Below are positions 18,620 to 28,193 of a stretch of 64,000 nt of DNA, one piece after another (within the stretch, counting starts at the first letter, position 1; each line of letters opens with the position of its first letter). The position numbers and the translations under genes were made by a program. Where the stretch lies: NCBI RefSeq assembly GCF_001685015.1, contig NZ_MAYT01000032.1, forward strand, positions 83,025-147,024, in the 5' to 3' direction. The notes below the pieces were generated by a model, which saw only the letters and a list, made by a program, of their open reading frames with translations, ran no database searches and had not been told where the DNA came from. Source of the DNA: Pseudobacillus wudalianchiensis (GTDB taxonomy: Bacteria; Bacillota; Bacilli; Bacillales; Domibacillaceae).

Positions 18620-19633
18620 ATGAAAAAGTGGTTAATGGTCGTAATGATCGGCTTGCTGCTTGTATTGACGGCTTGTAATTCAGGCAGCGATGAAAAGAGC
18701 GGCAGCAGCTCTAATGGGGAAGACCAAACAAAAAAGAAAGCAGTAAAAGTGGGTATTACACAGCTTGTTGAGCATCCGTCTTTAGATGGAGCAAGAGAAG
18801 GATTTATTGAAGCATTGAAAGATGCTGGTTATGAAGAAGGAAAGAATTTGACACTTGATTACCAAAATGCACAAGCAGATGTAAATAACAACATGACGAT
18901 TGCCCAAAAGCTTGTGAACGATGAGAATGACCTGATCTTGGCGATCTCTACACCAAGTGCCCAAGCTGCTTTGCAAGCAACAAAAACGATCCCAATTTTA
19001 TTTACAGCTATTACCGACCCAGTAAGTGCAAAGCTTGTTAAAAGCATGGAAGAGCCGGGCGGAAACGTAACAGGTACATCTGATACGCATCCGGATGCGA
19101 TTAAAAATACAATTGCTTCTATTAAAGAATTTTTCCCAGATGCTAAAAAAGTAGGCGTTATCTACAATTCGGGTGAACCGAATTCAGTCGTGAACGTGGA
19201 TAAAGCAAAAGAAGCTATGAAAGCGAATGGATTAGAAGCAGTAGAAGTAACTGTTTCGGCTAGCTCAGAAGTAAAGCAGGCGGCTGAAACACTTGTTGGA
19301 CGAGCTGATGTCCTTTATATCCCGAAAGACAATACAGTCGTTTCCGCTCTTGAATCGGTTATCACAGTAGCGAATGCGAAAAAGATTCCGGCGTTTGTTG
19401 GAGAAAGTGATTCAGTTAAGCGGGGCGGATTTGCTTCTTATGGATTTGAGTACCATGACCTTGGTTATTCAACAGGAAAAATGGCTGTTGAAATTCTAGA
19501 AGGCAAAAAACCAAGTGAAATTCCAGTGGGAGTTCCTGAGAATCTAGAGTTAGTTGTTAATAAGAAAACAGCTGATATTCTTGGTGTGAAGTTAACCGAG
19601 GAACAACAAAAGAAAGCTAAACTAGTAGAATAA
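18620..19633 (+). CDS. ABC transporter substrate-binding lipoprotein (TrpX-like family)
   Basis: A 337-aa lipoprotein: hydrophobic signal MKKWLMVVMIGLLL and lipobox LTAC, then the ABC_sub_bind (PF04392) fold with VGITQLVEHPSLDGAREG, TPSAQAALQ and FTAITDPVSA. Members bind aromatic amino acids or related ligands. ATG 18620 has AGGAGGGG upstream; the longer upstream reading is not plausible. It is an orphan: no permease or ATPase gene lies beside it, and a terminator follows directly. No T-box is visible upstream. Confidence 0.88.
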   Translation: MKKWLMVVMIGLLLVLTACNSGSDEKSGSSSNGEDQTKKKAVKVGITQLVEHPSLDGAREGFIEALKDAGYEEGKNLTLDYQNAQADVNNNMTIAQKLVNDENDLILAISTPSAQAALQATKTIPILFTAITDPVSAKLVKSMEEPGGNVTGTSDTHPDAIKNTIASIKEFFPDAKKVGVIYNSGEPNSVVNVDKAKEAMKANGLEAVEVTVSASSEVKQAAETLVGRADVLYIPKDNTVVSALESVITVANAKKIPAFVGESDSVKRGGFASYGFEYHDLGYSTGKMAVEILEGKKPSEIPVGVPENLELVVNKKTADILGVKLTEEQQKKAKLVE

Positions 19634-19649
19634 CACGTTAGAAAAGGTA

Positions 19650-19688
19650 AGCTCCCTGCAGGTGATGGTCATCTGCAGGGAGTTTTTG
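19650..19688 (+). terminator. Terminator after binding-protein gene
   Basis: Perfect ten-base stem CTCCCTGCAG / CTGCAGGGAG followed by TTTTTG. In the rest of 19689-19917 I see nothing I can name. Confidence 0.93.
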
Positions 19689-19917
19689 TGTCGTCGAAGA
19701 ATTGGACGAATTAGTTTAGCAGCAAATAATAAATTTTTTATAAAACTTTTTCCCTTCCAGTTCGTATGGCTAGATAATCGAAAAAAGGGCAACTATGATT
19801 AAAAGTGGCACAATTACGGGATAACAGAAAATAGCTGCTGCATATACTTAGCAAAGACAGCAAAGAAAACAATAAGTATGAACTAGTAATCTTATGAAAG
19901 GATGAAGGGTATATCTT

Positions 19918-20601
19918 GTGAATGAATTCCATTGGAAAGAGATCGTTCTATTGATTGAAGCAATTGAGGTAAGAGCAGGAGAAGGAAATGTACCGGTAGA
20001 GATTGGATCTGTGCCTGAGGAATTACAATGTGTAGGAATAGGAACGGATGCTGCGGTGTTTGTCCACTCCTTTAGCCCAAGCTATGCATTTAAAGTATAT
20101 GCAGAAGGAAAAGAACAAAAGAAAGTCAACGAAGTACGGGCCTATGAGAAACTCGCTGATTCTAGCTATTTCCCTGTTTTCTACGGGGCGGGGAGCAAAT
20201 TTATTGTAATTAGCTTTGAATCGGGAATGAACCTCTATGATTGTCTAGTAACAGGCACTTATATTTCTCCTGAAGTGATCGAACAAGTGGATAAAGCTAT
20301 AGAGGAGGCGAGAGTTGCTGGCTTAAATCCACGAGATATTCATTTGAAAAATATTATTTTGCAAGAAGATAGCATTAAGCTGATTGATGTCTCGGAATAT
20401 GTAAAGCCGGGAAACGATCAACGATGGGAGCATTTAAAGGAGGCTTATAGACTCTACTACCCATTGATTGCTTCCAAGCCAGTTTCTCCTAAATTTTTAG
20501 ATTTTGTAAAAGAGCAATATAACAAATATAAGCATCATAATTTCTCTCTTGGAAGGTTTGGCAGATTGTTCACCGCTTTGCTTGAGAAAGAGAAAAAGTA
20601 A
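19918..20601 (+). CDS. Protein kinase-like protein (YrzF-like)
   Basis: A 227-aa protein with a reduced protein-kinase fold. FKVYAEGKEQKKVNEVRAYEKL supplies a plausible ATP-binding Lys and helix-C Glu, NPRDIHLKNIIL is a catalytic-loop motif with its Asp and Asn, and KLIDVSEY replaces DFG. It is shorter than Ser/Thr kinases and lacks a clear Gly-rich loop. It resembles Bacillus YrzF-type kinase-like proteins; target unknown. The start is GTG 19918 behind GAAGGG. No operon partner. Confidence 0.7.
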   Translation: MNEFHWKEIVLLIEAIEVRAGEGNVPVEIGSVPEELQCVGIGTDAAVFVHSFSPSYAFKVYAEGKEQKKVNEVRAYEKLADSSYFPVFYGAGSKFIVISFESGMNLYDCLVTGTYISPEVIEQVDKAIEEARVAGLNPRDIHLKNIILQEDSIKLIDVSEYVKPGNDQRWEHLKEAYRLYYPLIASKPVSPKFLDFVKEQYNKYKHHNFSLGRFGRLFTALLEKEKK

Positions 20602-20666
20602 ACACGTAAAAACTTTTGGCTGGAGAAATTGAATGGTATACATTCCTTCTGTTCAAGAGCGGAAAG

Positions 20667-20699
20667 TTGAAACGATATAAATGAAAATCATTATCAATT
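20667..20699 (+). promoter_or_regulatory. Promoter with Fur box upstream of hmoA
   Basis: AATGAAAATCATTATCAATT at 20680-20699 matches the Fur operator. It overlaps the -10 region of a promoter whose -35 is TTGAAA at 20667-20672. This implies derepression under iron limitation, which fits a haem-degrading monooxygenase. Confidence 0.8.
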
Positions 20700-20736
20700 A
20701 AAACAAAAAAGATTATTTTAATTGGAGATGATAAAT

Positions 20737-21067
20737 ATGTTTGTCCAGATGAGAACGATCAAAACAACTGAAGGAAATGCCAGGCATGTAGTAGAGCGTT
20801 TTAGTGGCGAGGGAATCGTTGAAAAGCATCCTGGATTTGTCGATCGTACAGTTATGGTAAAAAAGTGCGCCGCGGTGAAGAAAAGTGGTTGTAATGATTC
20901 GCTGGCAGTCCGAGGACGATTGGAAGCGCTGGGAAAAGAGCGATGCTCATATTGCTGGTCATAAGGTGAATCTCGGCAAGCCGAAGCCCGACTATATCAT
21001 AAACTTAGACGGTGCATTGTATGATGCAGAAGCTGTTGTTCAAGCTGCAGAACAAGCCTCAAAATGA
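20737..21067 (+). pseudogene. hmoA: Haem-degrading monooxygenase HmoA, double frameshift
   Basis: Two overlapping frames together encode an IsdG/HmoA-type ABM-domain protein of about 110 residues. The first part (MFVQMRTIKTTEGNARHVV, GIVEKHPGFVDRTVMVKK) runs from ATG 20737 in frame one. The second part (VVMIRWQSEDDWKRW, SDAHIAGHK) is two frames away. Restoring one A to the run at about 20859 and one A to the run at about 20881 rebuilds a continuous protein with the expected VRRGEEK link. Either the gene is newly inactivated or the sequence has two homopolymer errors; the latter is likely, because everything else looks intact. A Fur box precedes it. Confidence 0.82.
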
Positions 21068-21068
21068 A

Positions 21069-21116
21069 AAAATAAAGCCTGGACCAGCATGAACATGCTT
21101 GAACAGGCTTTATTCT
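21069..21116. terminator. Bidirectional terminator
   Basis: Stem AATAAAGCCTG / CAGGCTTTATT with an inner AGCATG / CATGCT hairpin, A-rich on the left and T-rich on the right. It serves hmoA on the plus strand and the lipoprotein gene on the minus strand. Confidence 0.85.
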
Positions 21117-21118
21117 GA

Positions 21119-21604
21119 TTAAGAAGCAGATGATACTTTTCCTTTAAAAGCATTAATTTTCTCTAGCGTATCCTTAATTAACGGTGTCATCTTTTCAGCA
21201 TCAGGCTTGTCCTTTTTAGTCTCATCAATCAGAGGGTACAAGCTATCTTCAATGTTTTTATAGTCATCTGGATATTTTTCTTCAACTTGCTCTTCAATGG
21301 CATCCCATTTTTCTTCTACTTTTTTGCCGGTAGTTTTTAACTGATCAGCATTTTGCGGCACCGTATCTACATTGCCTTGCAGTTCTTGTAGAGCAATAGA
21401 CACTTCTTCAAGACCACTGGAAAGGTCAGCCGGCTTTTCTTCTTCTTTTTCCTCAGCCGCTTCTTTCTCCCCTTCTGAAGTTACTTGCTGCTTTGGTTCA
21501 TCCGTATTCGTTGAAGCTGGCTCAGCCTCTTTCTTAGAACCGCATCCGGCTGCTAATAACAACATAAAAATCATCATGATAAATAAGTAACTGAATTTTC
21601 TCAT
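21119..21604 (-). CDS. Hypothetical lipoprotein
   Basis: A 161-aa protein with signal peptide and lipobox LAAGC. A Glu/Lys-rich linker of about 40 residues (EGEKEAAEEKEEEKPAD) is followed by a mostly helical domain of about 100 residues with no motif I recognise. It should be anchored on the outer face of the membrane. Proximity to the Fur-boxed hmoA is suggestive, but the genes are convergent and I see no Fur box in front of this one. RBS AGGAGTG. Confidence 0.75.
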   Translation of the reverse strand: MRKFSYLFIMMIFMLLLAAGCGSKKEAEPASTNTDEPKQQVTSEGEKEAAEEKEEEKPADLSSGLEEVSIALQELQGNVDTVPQNADQLKTTGKKVEEKWDAIEEQVEEKYPDDYKNIEDSLYPLIDETKKDKPDAEKMTPLIKDTLEKINAFKGKVSSAS

Positions 21605-21748
21605 TTCACTCCTCCTTCGCCAATATCATTCCCAACTGGCTTTTTCTTTAAACCCGGAGCAGTGTATTCATAACTTATATTGAAATATTTAATAAATCCC
21701 TGCTTTAAAAGAGTTATATCAAGTGATTGCTACAGTATATTGATTGGT

Positions 21749-22612
21749 TCACAAGTTGAATTTATATAAGGCTGCAATTTCCTGACGATACGGTTCAAAT
21801 GCTGGTATGTCTTTAAAATTTGAAAGCATGCCTTGAATAACCGGAATTCGCGGATTTTCTTTTACGGCTTCCTCCATGAGCACTTCTAACGACGTATTTA
21901 GACTAGTCGGATTTTCCATGTTCTCCAACTCTTTTTTCATGGCATGTAAAATGGTATAGATCGTACTGTTGCCTTGTAAGAAGAGGGCCTTTGTTTTGTG
22001 TAATAGGTCAGCTACTTTTTGTTCGGAAAGCAGGGGCGAATCATTTGAAAGACCAGCTGCCAGGTTATCCATTCTCTTCATAATATACTCAGCAATGTCA
22101 CGAGAATCAAAGTCACTGTCAACTAAGATTACCTTCATATAAGAATGGAAGATTCCATCAAGCATCGTTGATAAATCCCAAACGAACGGTTTGATTTGTT
22201 TTCCATAGATGTCCAGCAAGCTATCACGATAAAACTTGTGTGATTCCATATGCATGCGGAAGAGCAGTTCTTTCACTTCGTCATTTAAAGGAATGGCCTG
22301 TTCACGTGCTTGCATAATGATAAATTCTTTATGTTCACTTAAAGTCTCAATTAATTCTTTTAATTGATATACAAATTTCTCTCGAGGCAGTAATTTTTGA
22401 TCTTCGTATAGAGAAAGTCTTTTTTCGATAATATCAAAGTAATATTGAAGGGTGGAATATAGCAGCTCATCTTTAGATTTAAAGTATAAATAAAAAGCTC
22501 CTTTCGATATGCCAGCTTCCTCCGCAATTTCTTGAATGGAAGTAGAGGCAAATCCTTTCGCAGCAAAGAGCTTAATAGCCGTTTCAATCACTAATTTTTC
22601 TTTCTCCTTCAA
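21749..22612 (-). CDS. TetR family regulator of the RND pump (YerO-like)
   Basis: The TetR helix-turn-helix is clear: FAAKGFASTSIQEIAEEAGISKGAFYLYFKSKDEL is present in sections, followed by a long effector domain. I place the start at TTG 22612 (287 aa), because AGAGGGAG lies just before it. An ATG at 22660 in the same frame has only a weak RBS and would add 16 residues. It is divergent from the swrC-type pump, as yerO and swrC are in B. subtilis, and a TetR-type palindrome lies between them. Confidence 0.88.
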   Translation of the reverse strand: MKEKEKLVIETAIKLFAAKGFASTSIQEIAEEAGISKGAFYLYFKSKDELLYSTLQYYFDIIEKRLSLYEDQKLLPREKFVYQLKELIETLSEHKEFIIMQAREQAIPLNDEVKELLFRMHMESHKFYRDSLLDIYGKQIKPFVWDLSTMLDGIFHSYMKVILVDSDFDSRDIAEYIMKRMDNLAAGLSNDSPLLSEQKVADLLHKTKALFLQGNSTIYTILHAMKKELENMENPTSLNTSLEVLMEEAVKENPRIPVIQGMLSNFKDIPAFEPYRQEIAALYKFNL

Positions 22613-22734
22613 TGCGCTCCCTCTTTCACTATTATTTAGGCGGTCGATAAACGTTTGCATTCTATCCTATTTATGCCTATTTTCACGACTTTGTAAAACT
22701 TTTCTCAACTTTTATAAAAAAATGGTAAAAGCAA

Positions 22735-22763
22735 TTGACTTCTGACTGACTGGTCAGTTACAT
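22735..22763 (+). promoter_or_regulatory. RND promoter with TetR-type operator
   Basis: TTGACT (22735-22740), with a weak -10 around 22758. The near-palindrome ACTGACTGGTCAGT at 22745-22758 lies in the spacer, where a TetR protein would block RNA polymerase. Confidence 0.65.
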
Positions 22764-22829
22764 TTAAACAGTCAAATTATATAGTGTGAAAGGGCATGGA
22801 GTCAATATGGCAATAGAAGGAGAATGTGC

Positions 22830-25800
22830 ATGCAGAAAATCATTCAATTTTCTTTAAAAAATAAGTTCGCTGTCTGGTTAATGACGATCATCGTGGCAGT
22901 TGCCGGTTTATACGCCGGCACAAATATGAAGCTGGAGACAATTCCGGATATTAACACGCCGCTCGTTTCCGTTACAACCATTTATCCTGGAGCTACACCA
23001 GAGCAGGTAGCCGAAAAAATATCGGAGCCCATTGAAAAAAGAGTCCAGAACATGGATGGAGTGGCAAATGTAAGTTCTTCTTCTTTTCAAAATGCTTCCT
23101 CGGTGCAAATTGAATACAATTTCGATAAAGATATGGAAAAAGCACAGACTGAAGTGAAAGAAGAATTAAGTAAAATAGATTTACCGGATGGTGCGGGTGA
23201 TCCCGACGTATCTCGTCTTAGCATCAATGCTTTTCCAATCATGTCTTTAAGCATTTCTAATAGCAAGCAGTCATTAGCAGAGCTGACGAAAACTGTGGAA
23301 AATACGATTTTACCAGAAATTGAAGGCATTGAAGGGGTCTCAGCCGTTCAGGTTTCAGGCCGTCAAGTGTACGAGGTAGATATTAAGTTTGACGACGAGA
23401 AAATGAAAAAGTACGGACTTGATGAAGAAACAGTTAAAAATATTATTAAAGGTTCCACCGTTACTATGCCGCTCGGCCTTTACACATTTAAAGACACGGA
23501 AAAATCTGTTGTAGTGGATGGAGAGATTACGAGTCTTAAAGATTTGAAAACACTTAAAATTCCAGCCATGCCAGCTGCCGGTGGACAAACACAAGCTATG
23601 ATGGCTAATCCAACGCCAGCAGCAATAGCGATTCCAACCGTTGAATTGCAGGATATCGCCAGCATTAAATTAACTGGCAAAGCGGATTCGATTTCTAAAA
23701 CGAATGGTGAAACATCCATTGGAATGCAAATTGTCAAATCAGCAGATGCCAATACAGTAGATGTGGTGAATGCCGTAAAAGATAAAATGGCTGACTTGGA
23801 AAAAGAGATCGATGGCCTGAAAGTAACGCCAATTTTTGATCAGGGAAAACCAATTGAGCAATCAGTAGAAACCATGCTAAGCAAGGCGATATTCGGGGCC
23901 ATTTTTGCGGTCATTATTATTTTGCTGTTCTTGCGTAACTTCCGTACAACCGTGATCTCGGTCGTTTCGATTCCATTGTCACTGTTAATTGCCATTTTAC
24001 TGTTGAAGCAAATGGATATTACGTTGAATATGATGACGCTTGGTGCCATGACAGTCGCTATTGGCCGGGTCATTGACGATTCCATTGTTGTCATTGAAAA
24101 TATTTTCCGCCGGATGTCTTTGAAAAACGAAAAGCTCAGCGGCAAAGAACTGATTGTCGCAGCTACGAAGCAAATGTTCATCCCTATTTCTTCCTCAACG
24201 ATTGTCACGATCGCGGTTTTCCTGCCGCTTGGTCTGGTAAAGGGACCGGTTGGAGAAATGTTCCTGCCATTTGCCTTAACGATCGTGTTTGCCTTGCTTG
24301 CTTCTTTATTAATTGCGATTACAATTGTACCGATGATGGCCCATTCGTTATTTAAGAAAGAACTGGCTAATGGCCTTCATCACAAAGAAGAAAAGCCAGG
24401 CAGATTAGCTGCTTTTTATAAAAAAGTGCTGAATTGGTCGTTGAATCACAAAATTATTACATCAGTCATCGCCATCTTGTTGTTAGTCGGCAGTTTGGCG
24501 CTCGTACCAGTAATTGGTGTCAGCTTCCTGCCATCTGAGGAAGAAAAAATGGTAGTGGCAACGTATAAACCAGAGCCTGGACAGACACTTGCAGACGTAG
24601 AAGCGGTCGCCGGAAAGGCAGAAGATATGCTGAAGGACCGTGATGGCGTGAAAACGTACCAATTTTCCGTCGGCGGAGAAAATCCGATGAATCCGGGAGA
24701 TTCCAATTCAGCGATGTTCTTTATTGAATATGATCCTGATACGAAAGGGTTCGATAAAGAAAAAGAAGCTGTCATTGATGATCTGCAAGAGTTAACGTCC
24801 AAGGGAGAATGGGCTAGCCAGGACTTCTCAGGCATGGGGTCAAGCAATGCCTTGACACTGCTCGTATATGGTGAAGAAACAAAAGATATTGAGCCAGTCG
24901 TTGCTAAGCTGGAGAAGGTTCTTCAAGAAAATAAATCGTTAACTAACGTAAAAACGAGCTTAGCTGATACGTATGAGGAATATACACTCGCTATCGATCA
25001 GGAAAAATTGAGCCAGCTTGGTTTAACAGCAGCTCAAGTGGGAATGGAGCTTTCTGGAGCAGGACAAAATCAAGTCTTAACAACGATTAAAGAAAACGGA
25101 AAAGAAGTAAATGTGTATGTTGGGTCAGAAAAAGAAGATTATCAGACTATTAATGACTTAACGAAGAAGACGGTTCAATCACCACTTGGAATGGAAGTGC
25201 CGATCAAGGAAATAGCAAAAGTAAAAGAAGGCAGCACTTCTGATACGATTACCCGTCGTAATGGCCGTATTTATGCGCAGGTCAGCGGGGAAATTACGAC
25301 GAAAGACGTAGCAAAAGTATCGGCGGCTGTCCAAAAAGAAGTAGATGAAATCAAACTGCCGTCCAATGTGGAGGTTTCCATGGGCGGTGTGACAGAAGAC
25401 ATCGCTGAGTCATTTAAACAGCTGGGTCTTGCCATGCTTGCCGCTATTGCGATCGTGTACTTAATTCTTGTGATTACATTTGGCGGGGGACTTGCTCCAT
25501 TTGCCATCTTGTTCTCGCTTCCATTTACCATTATCGGCGGGCTTGTTGGCTTGTTAGTCGCTGGTGAAACACTGAGTGTGTCTGCCATGATCGGTGCGTT
25601 GATGCTAATTGGAATTGTTGTCACAAACGCCATTGTACTCATTGACCGTGTTATTCACAAGGAACAGGAAGGATTGTCTACACGGGAAGCGTTATTGGAA
25701 GCTGGCGGAACACGCCTTCGCCCAATTCTGATGACAGCCATCGCGACAATTGGCGCCCTGGCACCGCTTGCTGTTGGACTTGAAGGAAGCGGGTTAATCT

Positions 25801-25922
25801 CTAAGGGACTCGGTGTTACCGTTATCGGCGGATTAACAAGCTCCACACTATTAACGTTGCTGATTGTGCCGATTGTTTACGAAAGCTTAATGAAAATAAA
25901 GAACCGAAAAAAGAAGAATTAA
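22830..25922 (+). CDS. swrC: RND efflux transporter, SwrC type
   Basis: A 1030-aa HAE1-type RND pump with 12 expected membrane segments and two large extracellular loops. MTVAIGRVIDDSIVVIENIF in TM4 carries the proton-relay aspartates; the two halves repeat (second half GALMLIGIVVTNAIVLIDRV). In B. subtilis the homologue SwrC (YerP) gives resistance to its own surfactin and supports swarming. ATG 22830 has AGAAGGAG at proper spacing, unlike ATG 22824. It is monocistronic, with a terminator after it and the TetR gene divergent from it. Confidence 0.92.
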   Translation: MQKIIQFSLKNKFAVWLMTIIVAVAGLYAGTNMKLETIPDINTPLVSVTTIYPGATPEQVAEKISEPIEKRVQNMDGVANVSSSSFQNASSVQIEYNFDKDMEKAQTEVKEELSKIDLPDGAGDPDVSRLSINAFPIMSLSISNSKQSLAELTKTVENTILPEIEGIEGVSAVQVSGRQVYEVDIKFDDEKMKKYGLDEETVKNIIKGSTVTMPLGLYTFKDTEKSVVVDGEITSLKDLKTLKIPAMPAAGGQTQAMMANPTPAAIAIPTVELQDIASIKLTGKADSISKTNGETSIGMQIVKSADANTVDVVNAVKDKMADLEKEIDGLKVTPIFDQGKPIEQSVETMLSKAIFGAIFAVIIILLFLRNFRTTVISVVSIPLSLLIAILLLKQMDITLNMMTLGAMTVAIGRVIDDSIVVIENIFRRMSLKNEKLSGKELIVAATKQMFIPISSSTIVTIAVFLPLGLVKGPVGEMFLPFALTIVFALLASLLIAITIVPMMAHSLFKKELANGLHHKEEKPGRLAAFYKKVLNWSLNHKIITSVIAILLLVGSLALVPVIGVSFLPSEEEKMVVATYKPEPGQTLADVEAVAGKAEDMLKDRDGVKTYQFSVGGENPMNPGDSNSAMFFIEYDPDTKGFDKEKEAVIDDLQELTSKGEWASQDFSGMGSSNALTLLVYGEETKDIEPVVAKLEKVLQENKSLTNVKTSLADTYEEYTLAIDQEKLSQLGLTAAQVGMELSGAGQNQVLTTIKENGKEVNVYVGSEKEDYQTINDLTKKTVQSPLGMEVPIKEIAKVKEGSTSDTITRRNGRIYAQVSGEITTKDVAKVSAAVQKEVDEIKLPSNVEVSMGGVTEDIAESFKQLGLAMLAAIAIVYLILVITFGGGLAPFAILFSLPFTIIGGLVGLLVAGETLSVSAMIGALMLIGIVVTNAIVLIDRVIHKEQEGLSTREALLEAGGTRLRPILMTAIATIGALAPLAVGLEGSGLISKGLGVTVIGGLTSSTLLTLLIVPIVYESLMKIKNRKKKN

Positions 25923-25927
25923 AACAA

Positions 25928-25960
25928 GCAAAAAAGCCCGCAATCGGGCTTTTTTGCTTT
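25928..25960. terminator. Terminator after swrC
   Basis: Symmetric hairpin AAAAAAGCCCG / CGGGCTTTTTT; it can act in both directions. Confidence 0.93.
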
Positions 25961-26064
25961 TTAGAAGATAAGCGATTATTCGTGAATAAAGTGTCCAGAA
26001 TGATAAACAACGGATCGCGAACGTGAGCAAAGCATCTGGAGCGTTGAACAGCTGCAAACGAACA

Positions 26065-26943
26065 TCAAGCTTGCGAGGTGATGGGATGCTGAAAGGCTGC
26101 TGGAAGTGATAAATTGTCTTTAGCACGGATAAACAGTTGATCATTGGTCGTGTAAAGCTGTTTACGCAGCTTGCTAGCTTCCAGGTCAGGAGTGAAGTAA
26201 AAAGAGACCTCGGTTGTATGCTCATCTGCTAGCTTGCTTATTGTTTCTTCTATATTGATTGTTTTTTTACTGATCAAGTCATAGATTTTCAATTGCTGCT
26301 CTTGCTTTTCGAAAATAGCGATCATGTCTTCCTCAGGCAGGTAATAAATATATTCCGGGAAGACGTTTATACAATGAAACATAAACAAATCCTCTGCTTG
26401 TACAGTCCCAAAAGTTTGCGAAACGGGCACACGTGCTGCAGCAAATTGATAAATAAAGCTTAAGTCTTCAGAGTTTGTCCCATCGAGCTGCTTCATAGAA
26501 ACCGGATTTTGCCTCGATGAGAGCCATTCCATAGAAAAATGGTAATCATTTATTGGGGAAAAACCGAATTTCGGATAATAGTCCAGTACAGTTTCATTAG
26601 CAAATAAATACATGAAATCGCATTGATCCTCGTATTCGTATAAAATCTGATTCATTAATTTTGCTGAAAGGCCTTGATTGCGGTAATCGGGATGAGTCAT
26701 CACAGTGCCAATTTGAATGGCCTTCTTTTTCTGTCCTTCTATTATGGTATTCAAGATATTGACAGATACATTGGCGACAATTTGATTGTCTGCGACATAA
26801 GAGAATGGAATATAGCGGCTGCCCCAGTATCCTTTTTCATGCCAGTTTTGCAAGTTTAAGCCGAACACAGAGTGAGCAAGTTGAAAGAAGCTGTTCCGCA
26901 ATTCCTCATTTTCCTTATAGTCTTTTATAAATTGTTCCCCCAT
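26065..26943 (-). CDS. GNAT family N-acetyltransferase
   Basis: A 292-aa protein. The N-terminal half is a GNAT domain with the acetyl-CoA loop in THPDYRNQGLSAKLMNQIL. The C-terminal half has no clear motif, a layout like Eis-type or two-domain GNATs. The start is taken at ATG 26943 with AAGGGGG upstream; a longer frame reaches back into chrA and is unlikely. It follows chrA after 31 bases, so it is probably the third gene of padR-chrA-GNAT. Substrate unknown. Confidence 0.85.
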   Translation of the reverse strand: MGEQFIKDYKENEELRNSFFQLAHSVFGLNLQNWHEKGYWGSRYIPFSYVADNQIVANVSVNILNTIIEGQKKKAIQIGTVMTHPDYRNQGLSAKLMNQILYEYEDQCDFMYLFANETVLDYYPKFGFSPINDYHFSMEWLSSRQNPVSMKQLDGTNSEDLSFIYQFAAARVPVSQTFGTVQAEDLFMFHCINVFPEYIYYLPEEDMIAIFEKQEQQLKIYDLISKKTINIEETISKLADEHTTEVSFYFTPDLEASKLRKQLYTTNDQLFIRAKDNLSLPAAFQHPITSQA

Positions 26944-26974
26944 TTCCACAATCCCCCTTTTTAAAAAATAAGAA

Positions 26975-28174
26975 TTAACTAGGAATAACAGGCAAGAGGA
27001 GTCCTCCAATTGCACCCGTCAGCACAACTATCCACGGAGGCAGTTTCCAGTACATCAGCATGCTGAACAGAATGGCTGCAAAGGCAAAGTCAATCGGTTT
27101 TAATATAGAGCTTGTCCAGATCGGATCATAGAAAGCGGCAATCAAAATACCAACGACCGCAGCGTTAATGCCCATCAAGGCTCCTTGAACATGTTTGTTG
27201 CGACGAAGAGCATCCCAAAATGGCAAAGTTCCTAAAATCAGAAGAAAAGCCGGCAGGAAAATCGCAAATGTCGCAAGCAGGCCGCCTTTCCAGCCGCTGA
27301 TGACCGCGCCGATGTAGGCAGCAAAAGTAAACAGTGGTCCGGGAACCGCCTGTGTCGCTCCATAGCCAGCGAGGAATTGTTCCGTACTTAACCATCCTCC
27401 AGATACAAATTCTCTTTCAAGTAAAGGCAGAACAACATGCCCGCCGCCAAATACTAACGATCCCGCTCGATAAAAGCTGTCTGTCATGGCTAGCCAGTTC
27501 CAGGAGACACCTTCTCTTAACAGCGGTAAAGCGATAAGCAAGCCGAAAAATACTGCTAAGCAGGCTGCTCCAAATGCTCGGGATATTGGAAAGGAAAGCG
27601 GCAACAGCTGCTCGTTGCTTGACTGTTTATATAAAAGGTAGCCAACAAGTCCGCCAATTAAAATAATGAGAACTTGTGTAAAAGCGGTTTGCCAAAGCAA
27701 TGAAGCTATCAAGGCGAATAATACAATGCCCTTCCGGTATAAATCCGGTGCCAGCTTTCCGGCCATTCCAGCGATAGCGTGAGCAACAATGGCTACGGCA
27801 ACCAACTTTAAACCATGGATCCAGCCGATATGCCCAAGTTCTAAACCTTGCAAGATAAGAGCGAATATGACTAAAGCAAGAGCGGAAGGAAGGGTAAAGC
27901 CAATGAAAGCGAGAATGCCTCCAAGCATGCCTGCACGCATGACTCCAATGCCAATACCGACTTGACTGCTTGCAGGACCGGGCAGGAATTGACACAAGGC
28001 TACTAAATCAGCGTAATCCTTCTCACTGAGCCACTTTTTTCGACGCACATACTCGTCATGAAAATAACCTAAATGGGCAACGGGGCCTCCGAAAGATGTT
28101 AAACCAAGCCGAGTGGAAATCAGCAAGATTTCCAGCAGTTTGTTCATTCCAATTTTTTTATTCATTCGCTTCAA
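26975..28174 (-). CDS. chrA: Chromate efflux transporter ChrA
   Basis: A 399-aa CHR-family transporter of the two-domain type, with the CHR motif FGGPVAHLGYFHDE near the N-terminus and a matching FGGGHVVLPLLEREF in the second half. It exports chromate. I choose TTG 28174: on the minus strand AGAGAGGAG lies nine bases before it. The longer ATG frame from 28222 would start inside padR, and the ATG at 28159 is too far from the RBS. It is directly downstream of a PadR regulator gene. Confidence 0.9.
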   Translation of the reverse strand: MKRMNKKIGMNKLLEILLISTRLGLTSFGGPVAHLGYFHDEYVRRKKWLSEKDYADLVALCQFLPGPASSQVGIGIGVMRAGMLGGILAFIGFTLPSALALVIFALILQGLELGHIGWIHGLKLVAVAIVAHAIAGMAGKLAPDLYRKGIVLFALIASLLWQTAFTQVLIILIGGLVGYLLYKQSSNEQLLPLSFPISRAFGAACLAVFFGLLIALPLLREGVSWNWLAMTDSFYRAGSLVFGGGHVVLPLLEREFVSGGWLSTEQFLAGYGATQAVPGPLFTFAAYIGAVISGWKGGLLATFAIFLPAFLLILGTLPFWDALRRNKHVQGALMGINAAVVGILIAAFYDPIWTSSILKPIDFAFAAILFSMLMYWKLPPWIVVLTGAIGGLLLPVIPS

Positions 28175-28193
28175 TGGATCAAACTCCTCTCTA

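Noticed and set aside
19820-19845. Sigma-54-like TGGCACA in the gap before the kinase-like gene
   Set aside because: The -12 half is missing (CGGGAT in place of TTGC).
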